Source: Silvimonas iriomotensis (GTDB taxonomy: Bacteria; Pseudomonadota; Gammaproteobacteria; Burkholderiales; Chitinibacteraceae). From it: a stretch of DNA of 64,000 nt. The position numbers and the translations under genes were made by a program. Within the stretch, counting starts at the first letter, position 1. Every line of letters begins with the position of its first letter. This document shows positions 51,468-60,366 of this stretch, one piece after another. The notes below the pieces were generated by a model. That model ran no database searches. It worked only from the letters and a program-made list of their open reading frames with translations, and was not told the origin of the DNA. The stretch covers positions 62,001 through 126,000 of the forward strand of contig NZ_BMLX01000008.1 in assembly GCF_014645535.1 (NCBI RefSeq). The letters are read 5' to 3'.

Positions 51468-53093
51468 ATGCTGCGACTGAACGAAATCAAACTCCCGCTG
51501 GATCACACCCCTGAAGAACTGCCCGCCGCGATTGTGGCCAGGCTGGGCATCAAGGCGGACGATCTCATCAGCCACAGCATTTATCTGCGCAGCTACGACG
51601 CCCGCAAAAAAGCCAGCATCCTGCTGATCTACACCGTGGACGTGGAAGTGCGCAACGAGGCCGCGCTGCTCAAGCGCTTCAAGAACGACACTAAAGTGAG
51701 CGTCACGCCGGATACCAGCTACAAGCCGGTGGCGTTTGCGCCAGACAACCTGCAAAAGCGCCCGGTGGTGGTGGGCCTGGGGCCCTGTGGCCTGTTTGCT
51801 GCGCTGATCCTGGCGCAGACCGGATTCAAGCCGATTGTGCTGGAGCGCGGCAAGGCGGTGCGCGAGCGCACCAAAGACACCTGGGGCCTGTGGCGCAAGC
51901 GCGAACTGAACCCGGAATCCAACGTGCAGTTTGGCGAAGGCGGCGCGGGCACGTTCTCTGACGGCAAGCTCTACAGCCGTATCAAGGATCACCGTCATCA
52001 TGGCGACAAGGTACTGCACGAGTTCGTGATTGCCGGCGCGCCGGAAGAAATCCTCTACGTGTCCAAGCCGCACATTGGTACGTTCCGGCTGGTGGGCATG
52101 GTCGAAACCATGCGCGAGAAGATCATCGAACTGGGCGGTGAAATCCGCTTCCAGACCCGCATGGACGATCTGATCGTCGAGAAAACCGCCGACGGCAACC
52201 AGCAGGTGCGCGGCGTGAAAACCCATACCGGCGAAGTCATCGAGACCGATCATGTGGTGCTGGCACTGGGCCACTCTGCGCGCGATACCTTCCAGATGCT
52301 GTTCGACCGCAATGTGTACATGGAAGCCAAGCCGTTCAGCGTGGGTTTCCGGATCGAGCACCCGCAATCACTGATCGATAACGCCCGTTTCGGCCCCAAT
52401 GCCGGCCACCCGATCCTGGGTGCGGCCGATTACAAACTGGTGCACCACGCCAGCAATGGCCGCGCGGTCTACAGCTTCTGTATGTGCCCGGGCGGCACGG
52501 TGGTGGCGGCCACGTCCGAAGAAGGCCGCGTAGTCACCAACGGCATGAGCCAGTACTCGCGCAACGAGCGCAATGCCAACGCCGGCATCGTGGTCGATAT
52601 CAGCCCGGAACGTGACTACCCTGGCCACGTGCTGGCGGGCGTGGAATTCCAGCGCAAGCTCGAATCCGCCGCCTATGTGCTGGGCGGCAGCAATTACAGC
52701 GCACCAGGGCAACTGGTGGGCGACTTCATTGCCAACAAGCCCTCCAAAGACTTCGGCAGCGTGCAGCCGTCCTACACGCCGGGCGTGCATCTGACCAACC
52801 TGGATACCGCGCTGCCGGATTTTGCCATCAGCGCCATCCGTGAAGCGTTGCCGGCGTTTGGGCGCCAGATCAAGGGGTTTGATATGCACGATGCAGTGCT
52901 GACCGGCGTGGAAACCCGTACGTCGTCCCCGGTGCGTATCCGTCGTGACAATGAATCCTTGCAGAGCATGAACACGCGCGGTCTGTATCCGGCTGGTGAA
53001 GGCGCCGGTTACGCGGGCGGGATCATGTCGGCGGGCGTGGATGGCATCAAGGTGGCAGAGGCCGTCGCGCTGTCCATCGTTGGTCAGAAATAA
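51468..53093 (+). CDS. FAD-dependent dehydrogenase (COG2509-type)
   Basis: This 541-residue flavoprotein has an N-terminal domain of about 95 residues ending in VTPDTSYKPV, then the Rossmann FAD motif RPVVVGLGPCGLFAALILAQTG, VQFGEGGAGTFSDGKLYSRIKD, VVLALGHSARDTFQML, FCMCPGGTVVAATSEEG and the C-terminal GLYPAGEGAGYAGGIMSAGVDGIKVAEA. This matches the uncharacterised FAD-dependent dehydrogenases related to HI0933-like proteins. The substrate is unknown. The Shine-Dalgarno is weak. Confidence 0.88.
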   Translation: MLRLNEIKLPLDHTPEELPAAIVARLGIKADDLISHSIYLRSYDARKKASILLIYTVDVEVRNEAALLKRFKNDTKVSVTPDTSYKPVAFAPDNLQKRPVVVGLGPCGLFAALILAQTGFKPIVLERGKAVRERTKDTWGLWRKRELNPESNVQFGEGGAGTFSDGKLYSRIKDHRHHGDKVLHEFVIAGAPEEILYVSKPHIGTFRLVGMVETMREKIIELGGEIRFQTRMDDLIVEKTADGNQQVRGVKTHTGEVIETDHVVLALGHSARDTFQMLFDRNVYMEAKPFSVGFRIEHPQSLIDNARFGPNAGHPILGAADYKLVHHASNGRAVYSFCMCPGGTVVAATSEEGRVVTNGMSQYSRNERNANAGIVVDISPERDYPGHVLAGVEFQRKLESAAYVLGGSNYSAPGQLVGDFIANKPSKDFGSVQPSYTPGVHLTNLDTALPDFAISAIREALPAFGRQIKGFDMHDAVLTGVETRTSSPVRIRRDNESLQSMNTRGLYPAGEGAGYAGGIMSAGVDGIKVAEAVALSIVGQK

Positions 53094-53221
53094 ACGCCGG
53101 CTTTACCGCAAGCACGCGCAGTGTAATTTATCCCTCAGACATACGGCCGGAGCATGCGTGGCGCTGCCCGCATCCGACCGGTTCATCCTGTTAACATCCA
53201 CTTTTCACGGGTCCGCACCCC

Positions 53222-53449
53222 ATGCAAACGCTTGAAGTTGAAATCAACACCGAATACATCCCGCTGAACGATTTGCTGAAGATTGCCGGCGTGGTAGACA
53301 GCGGTGGCGCCGGCAAGGCGCTGGTCGCCAGCGGCGTGGTGATGGTCGACGGCGTGCAGGAACTGCGCAAGACCAACAAGATCCGCCCGGGCATGGCAGT
53401 CAATGTCGATGGCCAGGTGTTGATCAAGGTCACAGCGGCGGCAGAATAA
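53222..53449 (+). CDS. S4-domain RNA-binding protein (YbcJ-like)
   Basis: This 75-residue protein is an S4-like RNA-binding domain: YIPLNDLLKIAGVVDSGGAGKALVASGVVMVDGVQELRK with the conserved G-x-A-K and VxVxG(V/Q) elements, as in E. coli YbcJ. It may bind rRNA or ribosomal subunits; no precise role is known. It follows the FAD dehydrogenase by 128 bases on the same strand and may have its own promoter. Confidence 0.88.
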   Translation: MQTLEVEINTEYIPLNDLLKIAGVVDSGGAGKALVASGVVMVDGVQELRKTNKIRPGMAVNVDGQVLIKVTAAAE

Positions 53450-53624
53450 GCGTCGCTCCGCCTTCGCGTAATTGATATCCCGACTTGAGGCACGTGCTGA
53501 CGCGTGCCACAGTCAAAGCCGGCCAGGTTTTCGCCTGGCCGCACTTTTTGGTGCCGTTTGGGCGCCAGACTGGCGCTGATTTGATAGACCCCGGTAAGTA
53601 CACCGGCTTTGCAGGAAACCTGTT

Positions 53625-54983
53625 TTGGATACATCCACCTCACAAGACGGCCTCAAGCGTGGCTTGAAAAACCGTCATATCCAGCTGATCGCGCTGGGCG
53701 GCGCCATTGGCACCGGCCTGTTCCTGGGCTCTGCCGGCGTGCTCAAGGCCGCCGGGCCCTCCATGATTCTGGGCTATGCCATTGGCGGCTTTATCGCGTT
53801 TCTGATCATGCGCCAACTGGGCGAAATGGTGGCGCAAGAGCCAGTGGCCGGCACCTTCAGCCACTTTGCCTACAAATACTGGGGCGACTTCGCCGGCTTT
53901 TTGTCGGGCTGGAACTACTGGGTGCTGTATGTGCTGGTGAGCATGGCAGAACTGACCGCCGTGGGGAAATACGTCGAATTCTGGCGGCCCGATATCCCGA
54001 CCTGGGTTTCTGCGCTGGTGTTCTTTGTCGCCATCAACGCCGTGAACCTGGCCAACGTGAAGCTGTTTGGCGAGATGGAATTCTGGTTTGCCATCATCAA
54101 GGTGGTGGCCGTGATCGCCATGATCGTGTTTGGCGGTTACCTGCTGGTCAGTGGCCACGGCGGCCCGCAGGCTTCCATCTCCAACTTGTGGAACGACGGC
54201 GGCTTCTTCCCGCACGGCTTCAGCGGCCTGTTCATGATGCTGGCCGTGATCATGTTCTCGTTCGGCGGGCTGGAGTTGATCGGCATTACCGCGGCAGAGG
54301 CGGATGACCCGCGCAAGAGCATTCCCAAAGCCGTGAACCAGGTGATCTACCGGATCCTGATTTTCTACATTGGCGCACTCACGGTGCTGTTGTCGCTCTA
54401 CCCCTGGAGCAAGGTCGCCGCTGGTGGCAGCCCGTTTGTGATGATTTTCTCGCAGATTGGCGAAGGGCTGACTGCCAACGTGCTGAACATTGTGGTGCTG
54501 ACGGCAGCGCTGTCGGTATACAACAGCGGCGTGTATGCCAATAGCCGCATGCTGTACGGCCTGGCCGAACAAGGCAATGCGCCGCGGGCACTGTTGAAGG
54601 TGAACCGCCGTGGCGTGCCGGTTGCCGCTATTTTGCTGTCGGCACTGGCAACCTTTGCCTGCGTGATCATCAACTATGTGATCCCGGCCCGCGCGCTGGA
54701 TGTACTGATGGCGCTGGTGGTGGCGGCGCTTGTGATCAACTGGGCGCTGATCAGCCTGACCCATATCAAGTTCCGCAAAGCCATGGACGCCAAGGGCGAG
54801 CACATTGTGTTCCGCTCGTTCTGGTTCCCGCTCAGTAACTGGATTTGCCTGGCGTTCATGGTCATGATCCTGGGCATCTTGCTGTTTACGCCGGGGCTGG
54901 ATGTCTCGGTTTATCTGGTGCCGGTCTGGCTGCTGGCCATGTGGCTGGGCTATCGCTACAAGATCAGGGCGACCCGCCACTAA
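53625..54983 (+). CDS. Amino acid permease (AroP/PheP-like)
   Basis: This 452-residue, twelve-helix amino acid/polyamine/organocation transporter has the signature HIQLIALGGAIGTGLFLGSAG, LGEMVAQEPVAGTFSHFAYKYWGDFAGF, FSFGGLELIGITAAEADDP and SVYNSGVYANSRMLYGLAEQGNAP. The GTAVWVG-like and aromatic-family features suggest aromatic or related amino acids, but the exact substrate is not certain. The start is a TTG at 53625 with AGGAAA 8 bases upstream; there is no usable ATG in the right place. Confidence 0.88.
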   Translation: MDTSTSQDGLKRGLKNRHIQLIALGGAIGTGLFLGSAGVLKAAGPSMILGYAIGGFIAFLIMRQLGEMVAQEPVAGTFSHFAYKYWGDFAGFLSGWNYWVLYVLVSMAELTAVGKYVEFWRPDIPTWVSALVFFVAINAVNLANVKLFGEMEFWFAIIKVVAVIAMIVFGGYLLVSGHGGPQASISNLWNDGGFFPHGFSGLFMMLAVIMFSFGGLELIGITAAEADDPRKSIPKAVNQVIYRILIFYIGALTVLLSLYPWSKVAAGGSPFVMIFSQIGEGLTANVLNIVVLTAALSVYNSGVYANSRMLYGLAEQGNAPRALLKVNRRGVPVAAILLSALATFACVIINYVIPARALDVLMALVVAALVINWALISLTHIKFRKAMDAKGEHIVFRSFWFPLSNWICLAFMVMILGILLFTPGLDVSVYLVPVWLLAMWLGYRYKIRATRH

Positions 54984-55008
54984 GCCATCATCAAACTGCG
55001 GATGGACA

Positions 55009-55043
55009 AAAAGGCTGACCACATGGTGGTACAGCCTTTTTTT
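55009..55043 (+). terminator. Terminator after the permease gene
   Basis: AAAAAGGCTG and CAGCCTTTTTTT pair, enclosing an inner ACCAC/GTGGT stem. It begins about 25 bases after the permease stop. Confidence 0.88.
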
Positions 55044-55107
55044 ATTACTTTTGCCAGGCTGTCAAAAGGATGACTACCGCCCCTCCCCCTGGACACAGCA
55101 AAACAGA

Positions 55108-55135
55108 TTGACGTGTCAGTAACATGTCCTATGCA
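55108..55135 (+). promoter_or_regulatory. Possible promoter of the first BON-domain gene
   Basis: TTGACG (55108-55113) and TATGCA (55130-55135) lie 16 bases apart. The -35 is one base off consensus, the -10 two off. The start would lie about 90 bases before the gene. Confidence 0.45.
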
Positions 55136-55231
55136 TAACTTTGGACCTGATAAATGGTTTGCCCCGCCAAACCAGGCTTCTCAGGCCCATTTGCCGCTAC
55201 AACATCTGAGTCCAAATGAGAGGGAATAAGA

Positions 55232-55771
55232 ATGAAGCAGCTTTTTTTGCGCACCACACTGGCACTGGCACTTGGTCTGGGTCTCGGCGTGACCGCCACT
55301 TCGGCTTGGGCCGACGGCGCGAATGGTGACAACGGCGAGAAGGCGATGGAAGCAAGCACCGCCAAGCCGTCGGTGACCTCGCAGGTCAAGAAAGCGCTGA
55401 AGGATCCGGCACTGGGTGCATCCAAGGTCAAGGTCAAGAACAAGAAGGGCGTGATTACCCTGTCTGGTACTGCCGCGACCAAAGACCAGGCTGCCGCCAT
55501 TGCTGATGCAGCTGGCAAGGTCGACGGCGTGAAGAGCGTGGTGAACCACATTATCACGGCAGACTCGCTGACTGGCCAGGTCAAGGCCGCCCTGAACAAG
55601 GACGCCACCCTGCATGCCTTTAACCTGGGCGTGAAGGAAAACAATGGCGAAGTCACCCTGTTTGGTTCCGTGCAAGAGCAGGATGACTCTGAAAAAGCCG
55701 AAACCATCGCCAAGGGTGTCAGCGGCGTGACCTCGGTGAAGAACCTGATCAACGTGGCACACCCGCGTTAA
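55232..55771 (+). CDS. Exported protein with two BON domains (OsmY-like)
   Basis: The 179-residue protein has a signal peptide ending TSAWA, then two BON domains: residues about 50-110 (VTSQVKKALKDPALGASKVKV, GVITLSGTAATKDQAAAIAD, VDGVKSVVNHI) and 112-177 (LTGQVKAALNKDATLHAFNLGV, GEVTLFGSVQEQDDSEKA, VSGVTSVKNLI). BON proteins bind phospholipid or stabilise the envelope, as in OsmY. AGGG precedes the ATG. It is followed by a strong terminator. Confidence 0.88.
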   Translation: MKQLFLRTTLALALGLGLGVTATSAWADGANGDNGEKAMEASTAKPSVTSQVKKALKDPALGASKVKVKNKKGVITLSGTAATKDQAAAIADAAGKVDGVKSVVNHIITADSLTGQVKAALNKDATLHAFNLGVKENNGEVTLFGSVQEQDDSEKAETIAKGVSGVTSVKNLINVAHPR

Positions 55772-55794
55772 TCAGCCTCGCCTGCGTGGCGTAC

Positions 55795-55827
55795 AAAAAA
55801 CAGCGGCCCTGGCCGCTGTTTTTTTAT
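55795..55827 (+). terminator. Terminator after the first BON gene
   Basis: AAAAAACAGCGGCC, loop CT and GGCCGCTGTTTTTTT. A strong stem with A and T runs. Confidence 0.92.
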
Positions 55828-56052
55828 GCCTGGCGCGCCAGATGCAGTCCTGGCAAGGCTTTCAGACCGTTTGAGGATGTTTGCAGGCGATGGCGTTCAT
55901 CAATTTATTCGCGCATTCCGGGCAGTTGTCATGAAACCGCAATGATTGATTCATACATTTCCGCCTGAGTCGGAAATCCCTGCGCGGGTCTCGCGCACGC
56001 CGATCCGTTTTCAACTGCTCTCATTATCCGGTCTTGTGACAAGGGAAAAGAA

Positions 56053-56370
56053 ATGAACAAACTGCTCGCACGTACGCTGATCGCCGCCGCCCTGGTTGTT
56101 GGCACTTCCTTCACCGCTACTGCTGCCATGGCTGCTGACGCTGCCGCCGCTGCTGCCCCGACCGACGAGCAACTGGCTGCTTCCGTCAAGGCTGCGCTGG
56201 ATGCCGACGCAACCCTGAAGGCGTTCAACCTGGTTGTGACTTCCAAGAAGGCCGAAGTCACCATCGACGGTACGGTTGATCACGGCGAACAAATGGCCCA
56301 GGCCGGCCAGATCGCTGAAAAGGTGCCGGGCGTGAAATACGTCATCAACAACATCAACCCGAAAGACTGA
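56053..56370 (+). CDS. Exported single-BON-domain protein
   Basis: The 105-residue protein has a signal peptide (LLARTLIAAALVVGTSFTATAAMA), an Ala-rich stretch and one BON domain (DEQLAASVKAALDADATLKAFNLVV, AEVTIDGTVDHGEQMAQA, VPGVKYVINNI). It resembles the second domain of the upstream BON protein more than the first, suggesting an ancient duplication. AAGGGA lies upstream. Each BON gene has its own terminator, so they are separate units. Confidence 0.85.
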   Translation: MNKLLARTLIAAALVVGTSFTATAAMAADAAAAAAPTDEQLAASVKAALDADATLKAFNLVVTSKKAEVTIDGTVDHGEQMAQAGQIAEKVPGVKYVINNINPKD

Positions 56371-56400
56371 TCACTGATCAATCTGCTGGTGATGTTGCAG

Positions 56401-56431
56401 CAAAAAGCCCGGTCCATGACCGGGCTTTTTG
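56401..56431. terminator. Terminator between the second BON gene and the metallopeptidase
   Basis: AAAAAGCCCGGTC and GACCGGGCTTTTT with a 3-base loop (ATG region). Runs on both sides make it bidirectional for the convergent genes. Confidence 0.92.
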
Positions 56432-56452
56432 CATGCGCGCCGCCTGGCCGCC

Positions 56453-56944
56453 TTAGCCTTGTTCGCGCAGCGTCAGCCACACCCGCAAGTCGAACTCCAG
56501 CTGGTGGTAATCGGGCTGCATATGGCAGCACATCTGGTAGAAAGCCTTGTTGTGGTCCTTCTCTTTCAGGTGCGCCAGTTCATGCACGACAATCATGTTC
56601 AGGAACTCCGGCGGCGTATCGCGGAACAAGGTGGCGATGCGGATCTCGTTCTTGCGCTTGAGCTTGCTGCCTTGCACGCGTGACGCAAAGGTATTGGTGC
56701 CCAGCGTGCCACCAATCAGATCAAGCTGGTTGTCGTACTGCACCCGCGCCGGTTGCGGTGCGTTTTTCAGATAGCGCTGTTTGATCTCGATGACATAGTC
56801 GTACAGCGCCTTGTCGGTCTGGATCTCGTTGCGATCCGGGTAGCGTTTGGTCAGCCAGGGCGCCAGTTCGCCGCTGTCCAGCAACTGTTCAACGCGCGTG
56901 ACCACTTCGGGCGGGTAGCCCGTCAGAAACCGCAGCTTGCTCAT
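56453..56944 (-). CDS. YgjP-like metallopeptidase
   Basis: This 163-residue protein has the zinc motif VVHELAHLKEKDHNKAFYQM (HExxH with a downstream His), and KRKNEIRIATLFRDTPPEFLNM, typical of the YgjP/DUF45 M48-like group. It has no signal peptide or membrane helix. It starts at ATG 56944, overlapping the stop codon of the MATE gene (ATGA), so translation is coupled. The substrate is unknown. Confidence 0.88.
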   Translation of the reverse strand: MSKLRFLTGYPPEVVTRVEQLLDSGELAPWLTKRYPDRNEIQTDKALYDYVIEIKQRYLKNAPQPARVQYDNQLDLIGGTLGTNTFASRVQGSKLKRKNEIRIATLFRDTPPEFLNMIVVHELAHLKEKDHNKAFYQMCCHMQPDYHQLEFDLRVWLTLREQG

Positions 56945-58335
56945 TTGGCCGCCACCGCCGCTGCCCCGGACGCCACCATGCGGGCTTGCCGCCAGCCGCC
57001 AAAACGGTAGTACAACAGCGCCAGCGTGAGCGACACCACCGACCCCACCGGAAAACTCCACCAGATGGCTTCCTGACCCATATGCGTGCTCATCAGCGAG
57101 GCAAACGGCAAGCGCGTCAGCCACATGGAGATCACCAGGATCACCAGCGGCGCCACCACCGCGCCCGTGGCGCGCACGGTGGCAAACAGCACAATCGTCA
57201 CGCCGAACAGGATGAACGACCAGGACACCGTCCAGTCGATATGCCGGGCAATGCTCATGGCGTTGGCATCATCGGGCAGGAACAAGCCCAGCACCACGCG
57301 ATCAAGCAGCAGCAACAGGCCCACCAGCGCCCCGGTCATCAGGAAATTGAACATCACGCCCACCCGCGTAATGCGCGATACCCGATCCCACAGCCCCGCG
57401 CCGACGTTTTGCGCCACCATGGACGACACGCCCGCCCCCAGCGCCAGCGCCGGCATCTGGATGTAGTTCCACAGCTGCGAGGCCACGCCATAGGCCGCCG
57501 TCACGGTTGAGCCATGCGCGTTCACCAGGCTGATCATGACAATGGCCGAGGACGAGATCACCAGCATCTGCAAACCCATGGGCAAGCCCTTGAAGATCAG
57601 CGAGCGCAAGATGGCGGGATCAGGCTTGAGGTAATGCAGTTCGTGCCGGCCCAGCAGCAGGAAGTATTTGCGGCGCTTCAGGAACCACATCATGGCGATC
57701 AGACTGGTGCTTTGCGCAATCAGCGTGGCCGTGGCCGAGCCGGCAATGCCCAGTTTGGGGAACGGTCCCCAGCCAAAGATCAGCACCGGATTGAGGATGA
57801 TGTCCGTCACCACCGAAAACAACATGAACCAGAACGGCGTGCGGGAATCCCCCGTACCGCGCAGGGTCATCATCATGACGTTGTACAGGTACATGAACGG
57901 CACGGCGATAAAGATCACGCGCAGATAGGCCACGGCGTACGGGCGGGCATCGGCCGGCGTGCCCATGGCATCCAGGATGTGCGGGGTAAGGATCACGCCG
58001 GCCAGGGCCAGCAACACTGAAACAATCACAAAGAACGTGGCGCTGGTGCCAACCACGCGCCGGGCCTGATCCATGTTGCGCGCGCCCACAGCCTGGCCGA
58101 CCAGAATGGTGTTGGCCATGGACAACCCGAACACCACGCCCAGCAAAAAGAACAGCACGATATTGGCGTTGGACGTTGCCGTCAGCGCGGCCTCGCCCAG
58201 GTAATGCCCCACCCACATCGAGTTGATCGAGGCATTGAGCGATTGCAGCACATTGCTGCCCAGTACCGGCAATGAAAACAGGAACAGCGTGCGACCGACC
58301 GGGCCGGTGGTGAGATTCATGCGGGATCTGGACAT
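56941..58335 (-). CDS. MATE family efflux transporter
   Basis: This 464-residue, twelve-helix protein is a multidrug and toxin extrusion pump of the NorM/DinF type. It has duplicate halves and the blocks TGPVGRTLFLFSLPVLGSNVLQSLNASINSMWVGHYLGEAALTA, AVGARNMDQARRVVG, RGTGDSRTPFWFML, and MVAQNVGAGLWDRVSRI. It exports cationic compounds using H+ or Na+. The substrate cannot be read from the sequence. It is divergent from the GIY-YIG gene. Confidence 0.93.
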   Translation of the reverse strand: MSRSRMNLTTGPVGRTLFLFSLPVLGSNVLQSLNASINSMWVGHYLGEAALTATSNANIVLFFLLGVVFGLSMANTILVGQAVGARNMDQARRVVGTSATFFVIVSVLLALAGVILTPHILDAMGTPADARPYAVAYLRVIFIAVPFMYLYNVMMMTLRGTGDSRTPFWFMLFSVVTDIILNPVLIFGWGPFPKLGIAGSATATLIAQSTSLIAMMWFLKRRKYFLLLGRHELHYLKPDPAILRSLIFKGLPMGLQMLVISSSAIVMISLVNAHGSTVTAAYGVASQLWNYIQMPALALGAGVSSMVAQNVGAGLWDRVSRITRVGVMFNFLMTGALVGLLLLLDRVVLGLFLPDDANAMSIARHIDWTVSWSFILFGVTIVLFATVRATGAVVAPLVILVISMWLTRLPFASLMSTHMGQEAIWWSFPVGSVVSLTLALLYYRFGGWRQARMVASGAAAVAAK

Positions 58336-58410
58336 GCGGCAATTCCAGCTTTATGTGATGATCAGAGCCCCGAATATTGGCGCGTTTGCGCCCGCACGCA
58401 AACCCTTTTT

Positions 58411-58728
58411 ATGCAGCCTGTTACCGACGGCGCCAGCGCGCCCTGGTTTGTCTATCTGATTGAGTGCCGCAACGGCAGCCTGTACACCGGCATCAGCAAT
58501 GATGTGGCGGCGCGCTATCTGGCACACGCCAGTGGCAAAGGCGCGCGCTATACCCGTGCCAACCCGCCTGTACGCTTGCTGGCGGTACTGGTGTGCACAG
58601 ACCGGGCCGAGGCTTCACGGCAGGAATACGCAATCAAGAAACTGGCGCCCAAAGCCAAGCGCGCGCTGTGTGCCGCTCATCCGCCGGATAGCGCTTTACT
58701 GGCAAGGCTGGCCGGCGCGGCTGACTGA
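58411..58728 (+). CDS. GIY-YIG domain protein (UPF0213-type)
   Basis: The 105-residue protein has FVYLIECRNGSLYTGISNDVAARYLAHASGKGARYTRANPP, the GIY-YIG nuclease pattern with the YL and YTG residues, a catalytic Arg in ARYLAH and a Glu in ASRQEYAIKKL. It belongs to the small stand-alone group related to YhbQ, some of which have DNA-nicking activity. Its stop TGA abuts the stop of the HD-GYP gene, so there is no spacer. Confidence 0.88.
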   Translation: MQPVTDGASAPWFVYLIECRNGSLYTGISNDVAARYLAHASGKGARYTRANPPVRLLAVLVCTDRAEASRQEYAIKKLAPKAKRALCAAHPPDSALLARLAGAAD

Positions 58729-60117
58729 TCAGGCCGGCACGGCGACTTCTGCCACGCGGCACAGCGCATCAAAGCAGCGCGGATCAATGGCTGTGCCCAC
58801 GCTCTTTTTCATGATGGCCAGTGTTTCGTCGATCGATGTGGCCGGGTGGTAAGGGCGCTCGGCGCTGATGGCATCAAAAATATCGGCCGTGGTGACAATG
58901 CGCGTTTCCAGGCTGATGGCATCAGCCTTCAGGCCACGCGGGTAGCCCGTGCCATCCAGACGTTCATGATGCGCCGCCGCCATTCTGGCCAGTTCACGGA
59001 ACGAACCGATGCGCGAGAGGATGGCCTCGGTATAACTGGCGTGCATCTTGATGGCTTCCCACTCTTCGTCATCCAGCTTGCCGGGCTTGTCCAGAATGGA
59101 GTTACTGACGCCCAACTTACCCACATCGTGCAGCAATGCGGCGCGGCGCAACCAGCGCCGGCGCGCTTCCGGGATCTCCAGCGCCGCGGCAATGGCATCG
59201 GTATACAGGCCTACGCGCTGGCTGTGGCCAGCGGTAAACGGGCTTTTGGAATCAACCACCTCGCCAAACGCCTCGGCAATATCATCCAGATAATCTTCAT
59301 CCACCGGCACGGCAAACTGCGCTGGTTCCAGTGTCAGTACCGCTTTGGCGATCTGGTCAGACTCCAGCATCTGCCAGAACATGGACTCCTGGGCGACGGA
59401 TTCGAACGCGCGGCATAGTTCCGGATCAAACCACTTGCCGGCACGGGCGCGGACTTCATTGAGCGCTGCGCCGCGGCCGCCAGAGAAGTGAAACACGTCA
59501 ATCACCTGCGCCAGCAAGGCAATGCGCGAGGCCAGCGGAATGGCTTCTCCCGCCAGTCTGTCCGGCCGGCCGGAACCATCCCAGTGTTCATCCAGCGCGC
59601 GGATGCCGCCTGCTACGGCCTCGTTAAAGCGCAGCCGGCGGGCAATCTCCGCGCCACGGTCGCAGCGCGTCTGGATCAGCTCTTGCGCCATGTCGCCACC
59701 GTTCTTGAGCACATTCATGATGGCTTGCAGACGGGAGCTCCAGCGGGCATTGCGCCCGGTGTGGCTGAACACAAAACCCAGAATCTGCGGCAGGCCGGTG
59801 CCCACCAGTTTGAAACTTTGCTTGAAACCGAGATCATCGGTGAGATACAGCTCGCAAATGCGGGCGGCATTGCTGCTGCAACCCAGATCCTTGAGCAGCA
59901 AGGTGTAGTAGAGGTCCCACTGGTCGCGCTGGCTGACACCCAGTTCGCGCGCAATGTTGATGCCGATCCAGCAGCAGCGCACACAGTGGCCTTCTGGCTG
60001 GCCTTCCGTGATGTCCAGTGCATAGCTGAGCGAGGCCATCAGGTCTGCCAGCTTGAGTCTGGAACCCGGGTTGACCGCGGCGGCGGCAGACATAAACAGG
60101 GTGGATTGTGCATTCAT
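58729..60117 (-). CDS. Tandem HD-GYP domain phosphodiesterase, first domain degenerate
   Basis: The 462-residue protein has two HD-GYP-like halves. In the second the canonical metal and GYP motifs are present: AGHSQRV (about residue 298), LLHDVGKLG (330-331), MHASYTEAIL and HHERLDGTGYP (383-393). In the first, the HD pair reads KD (LLLKDLGCSS, residues 76-77) and the GYP region reads DEHWDGSGRPDRLAG. The protein could degrade cyclic di-GMP with the second half while the first regulates. No receiver or sensor domain is seen. I use ATG 60117 with GGAG 8 bases upstream. Confidence 0.88.
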   Translation of the reverse strand: MNAQSTLFMSAAAAVNPGSRLKLADLMASLSYALDITEGQPEGHCVRCCWIGINIARELGVSQRDQWDLYYTLLLKDLGCSSNAARICELYLTDDLGFKQSFKLVGTGLPQILGFVFSHTGRNARWSSRLQAIMNVLKNGGDMAQELIQTRCDRGAEIARRLRFNEAVAGGIRALDEHWDGSGRPDRLAGEAIPLASRIALLAQVIDVFHFSGGRGAALNEVRARAGKWFDPELCRAFESVAQESMFWQMLESDQIAKAVLTLEPAQFAVPVDEDYLDDIAEAFGEVVDSKSPFTAGHSQRVGLYTDAIAAALEIPEARRRWLRRAALLHDVGKLGVSNSILDKPGKLDDEEWEAIKMHASYTEAILSRIGSFRELARMAAAHHERLDGTGYPRGLKADAISLETRIVTTADIFDAISAERPYHPATSIDETLAIMKKSVGTAIDPRCFDALCRVAEVAVPA

Positions 60118-60278
60118 GGGTGTCGCTCCGGAACCGGACGGCATGACATCGCCATCCAGTTTGTAAGTTTATACACCCACAATTTGTTGATTGATATCAA
60201 AAAACGCTAATTTACTTACGAATCGACGGGCGGTGGTACTGCGCATGATCCTGACTGCGGGATCAAGCAAAATTCCTT

Positions 60279-60284
60279 TATAAT
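60279..60284 (+). promoter_or_regulatory. -10 element of the methyltransferase gene
   Basis: A perfect TATAAT preceded by a T-rich stretch. No good -35 was found at normal spacing. It is 83 bases before the chosen start. Confidence 0.55.
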
Positions 60285-60366
60285 TCAGCCTTGTCCAGTG
60301 GCGCCAATGCCAACCAGACTGGACCCGCCGGCCAGATGCCGGTTTTTCTGTTTGAAGAGATTGCCC

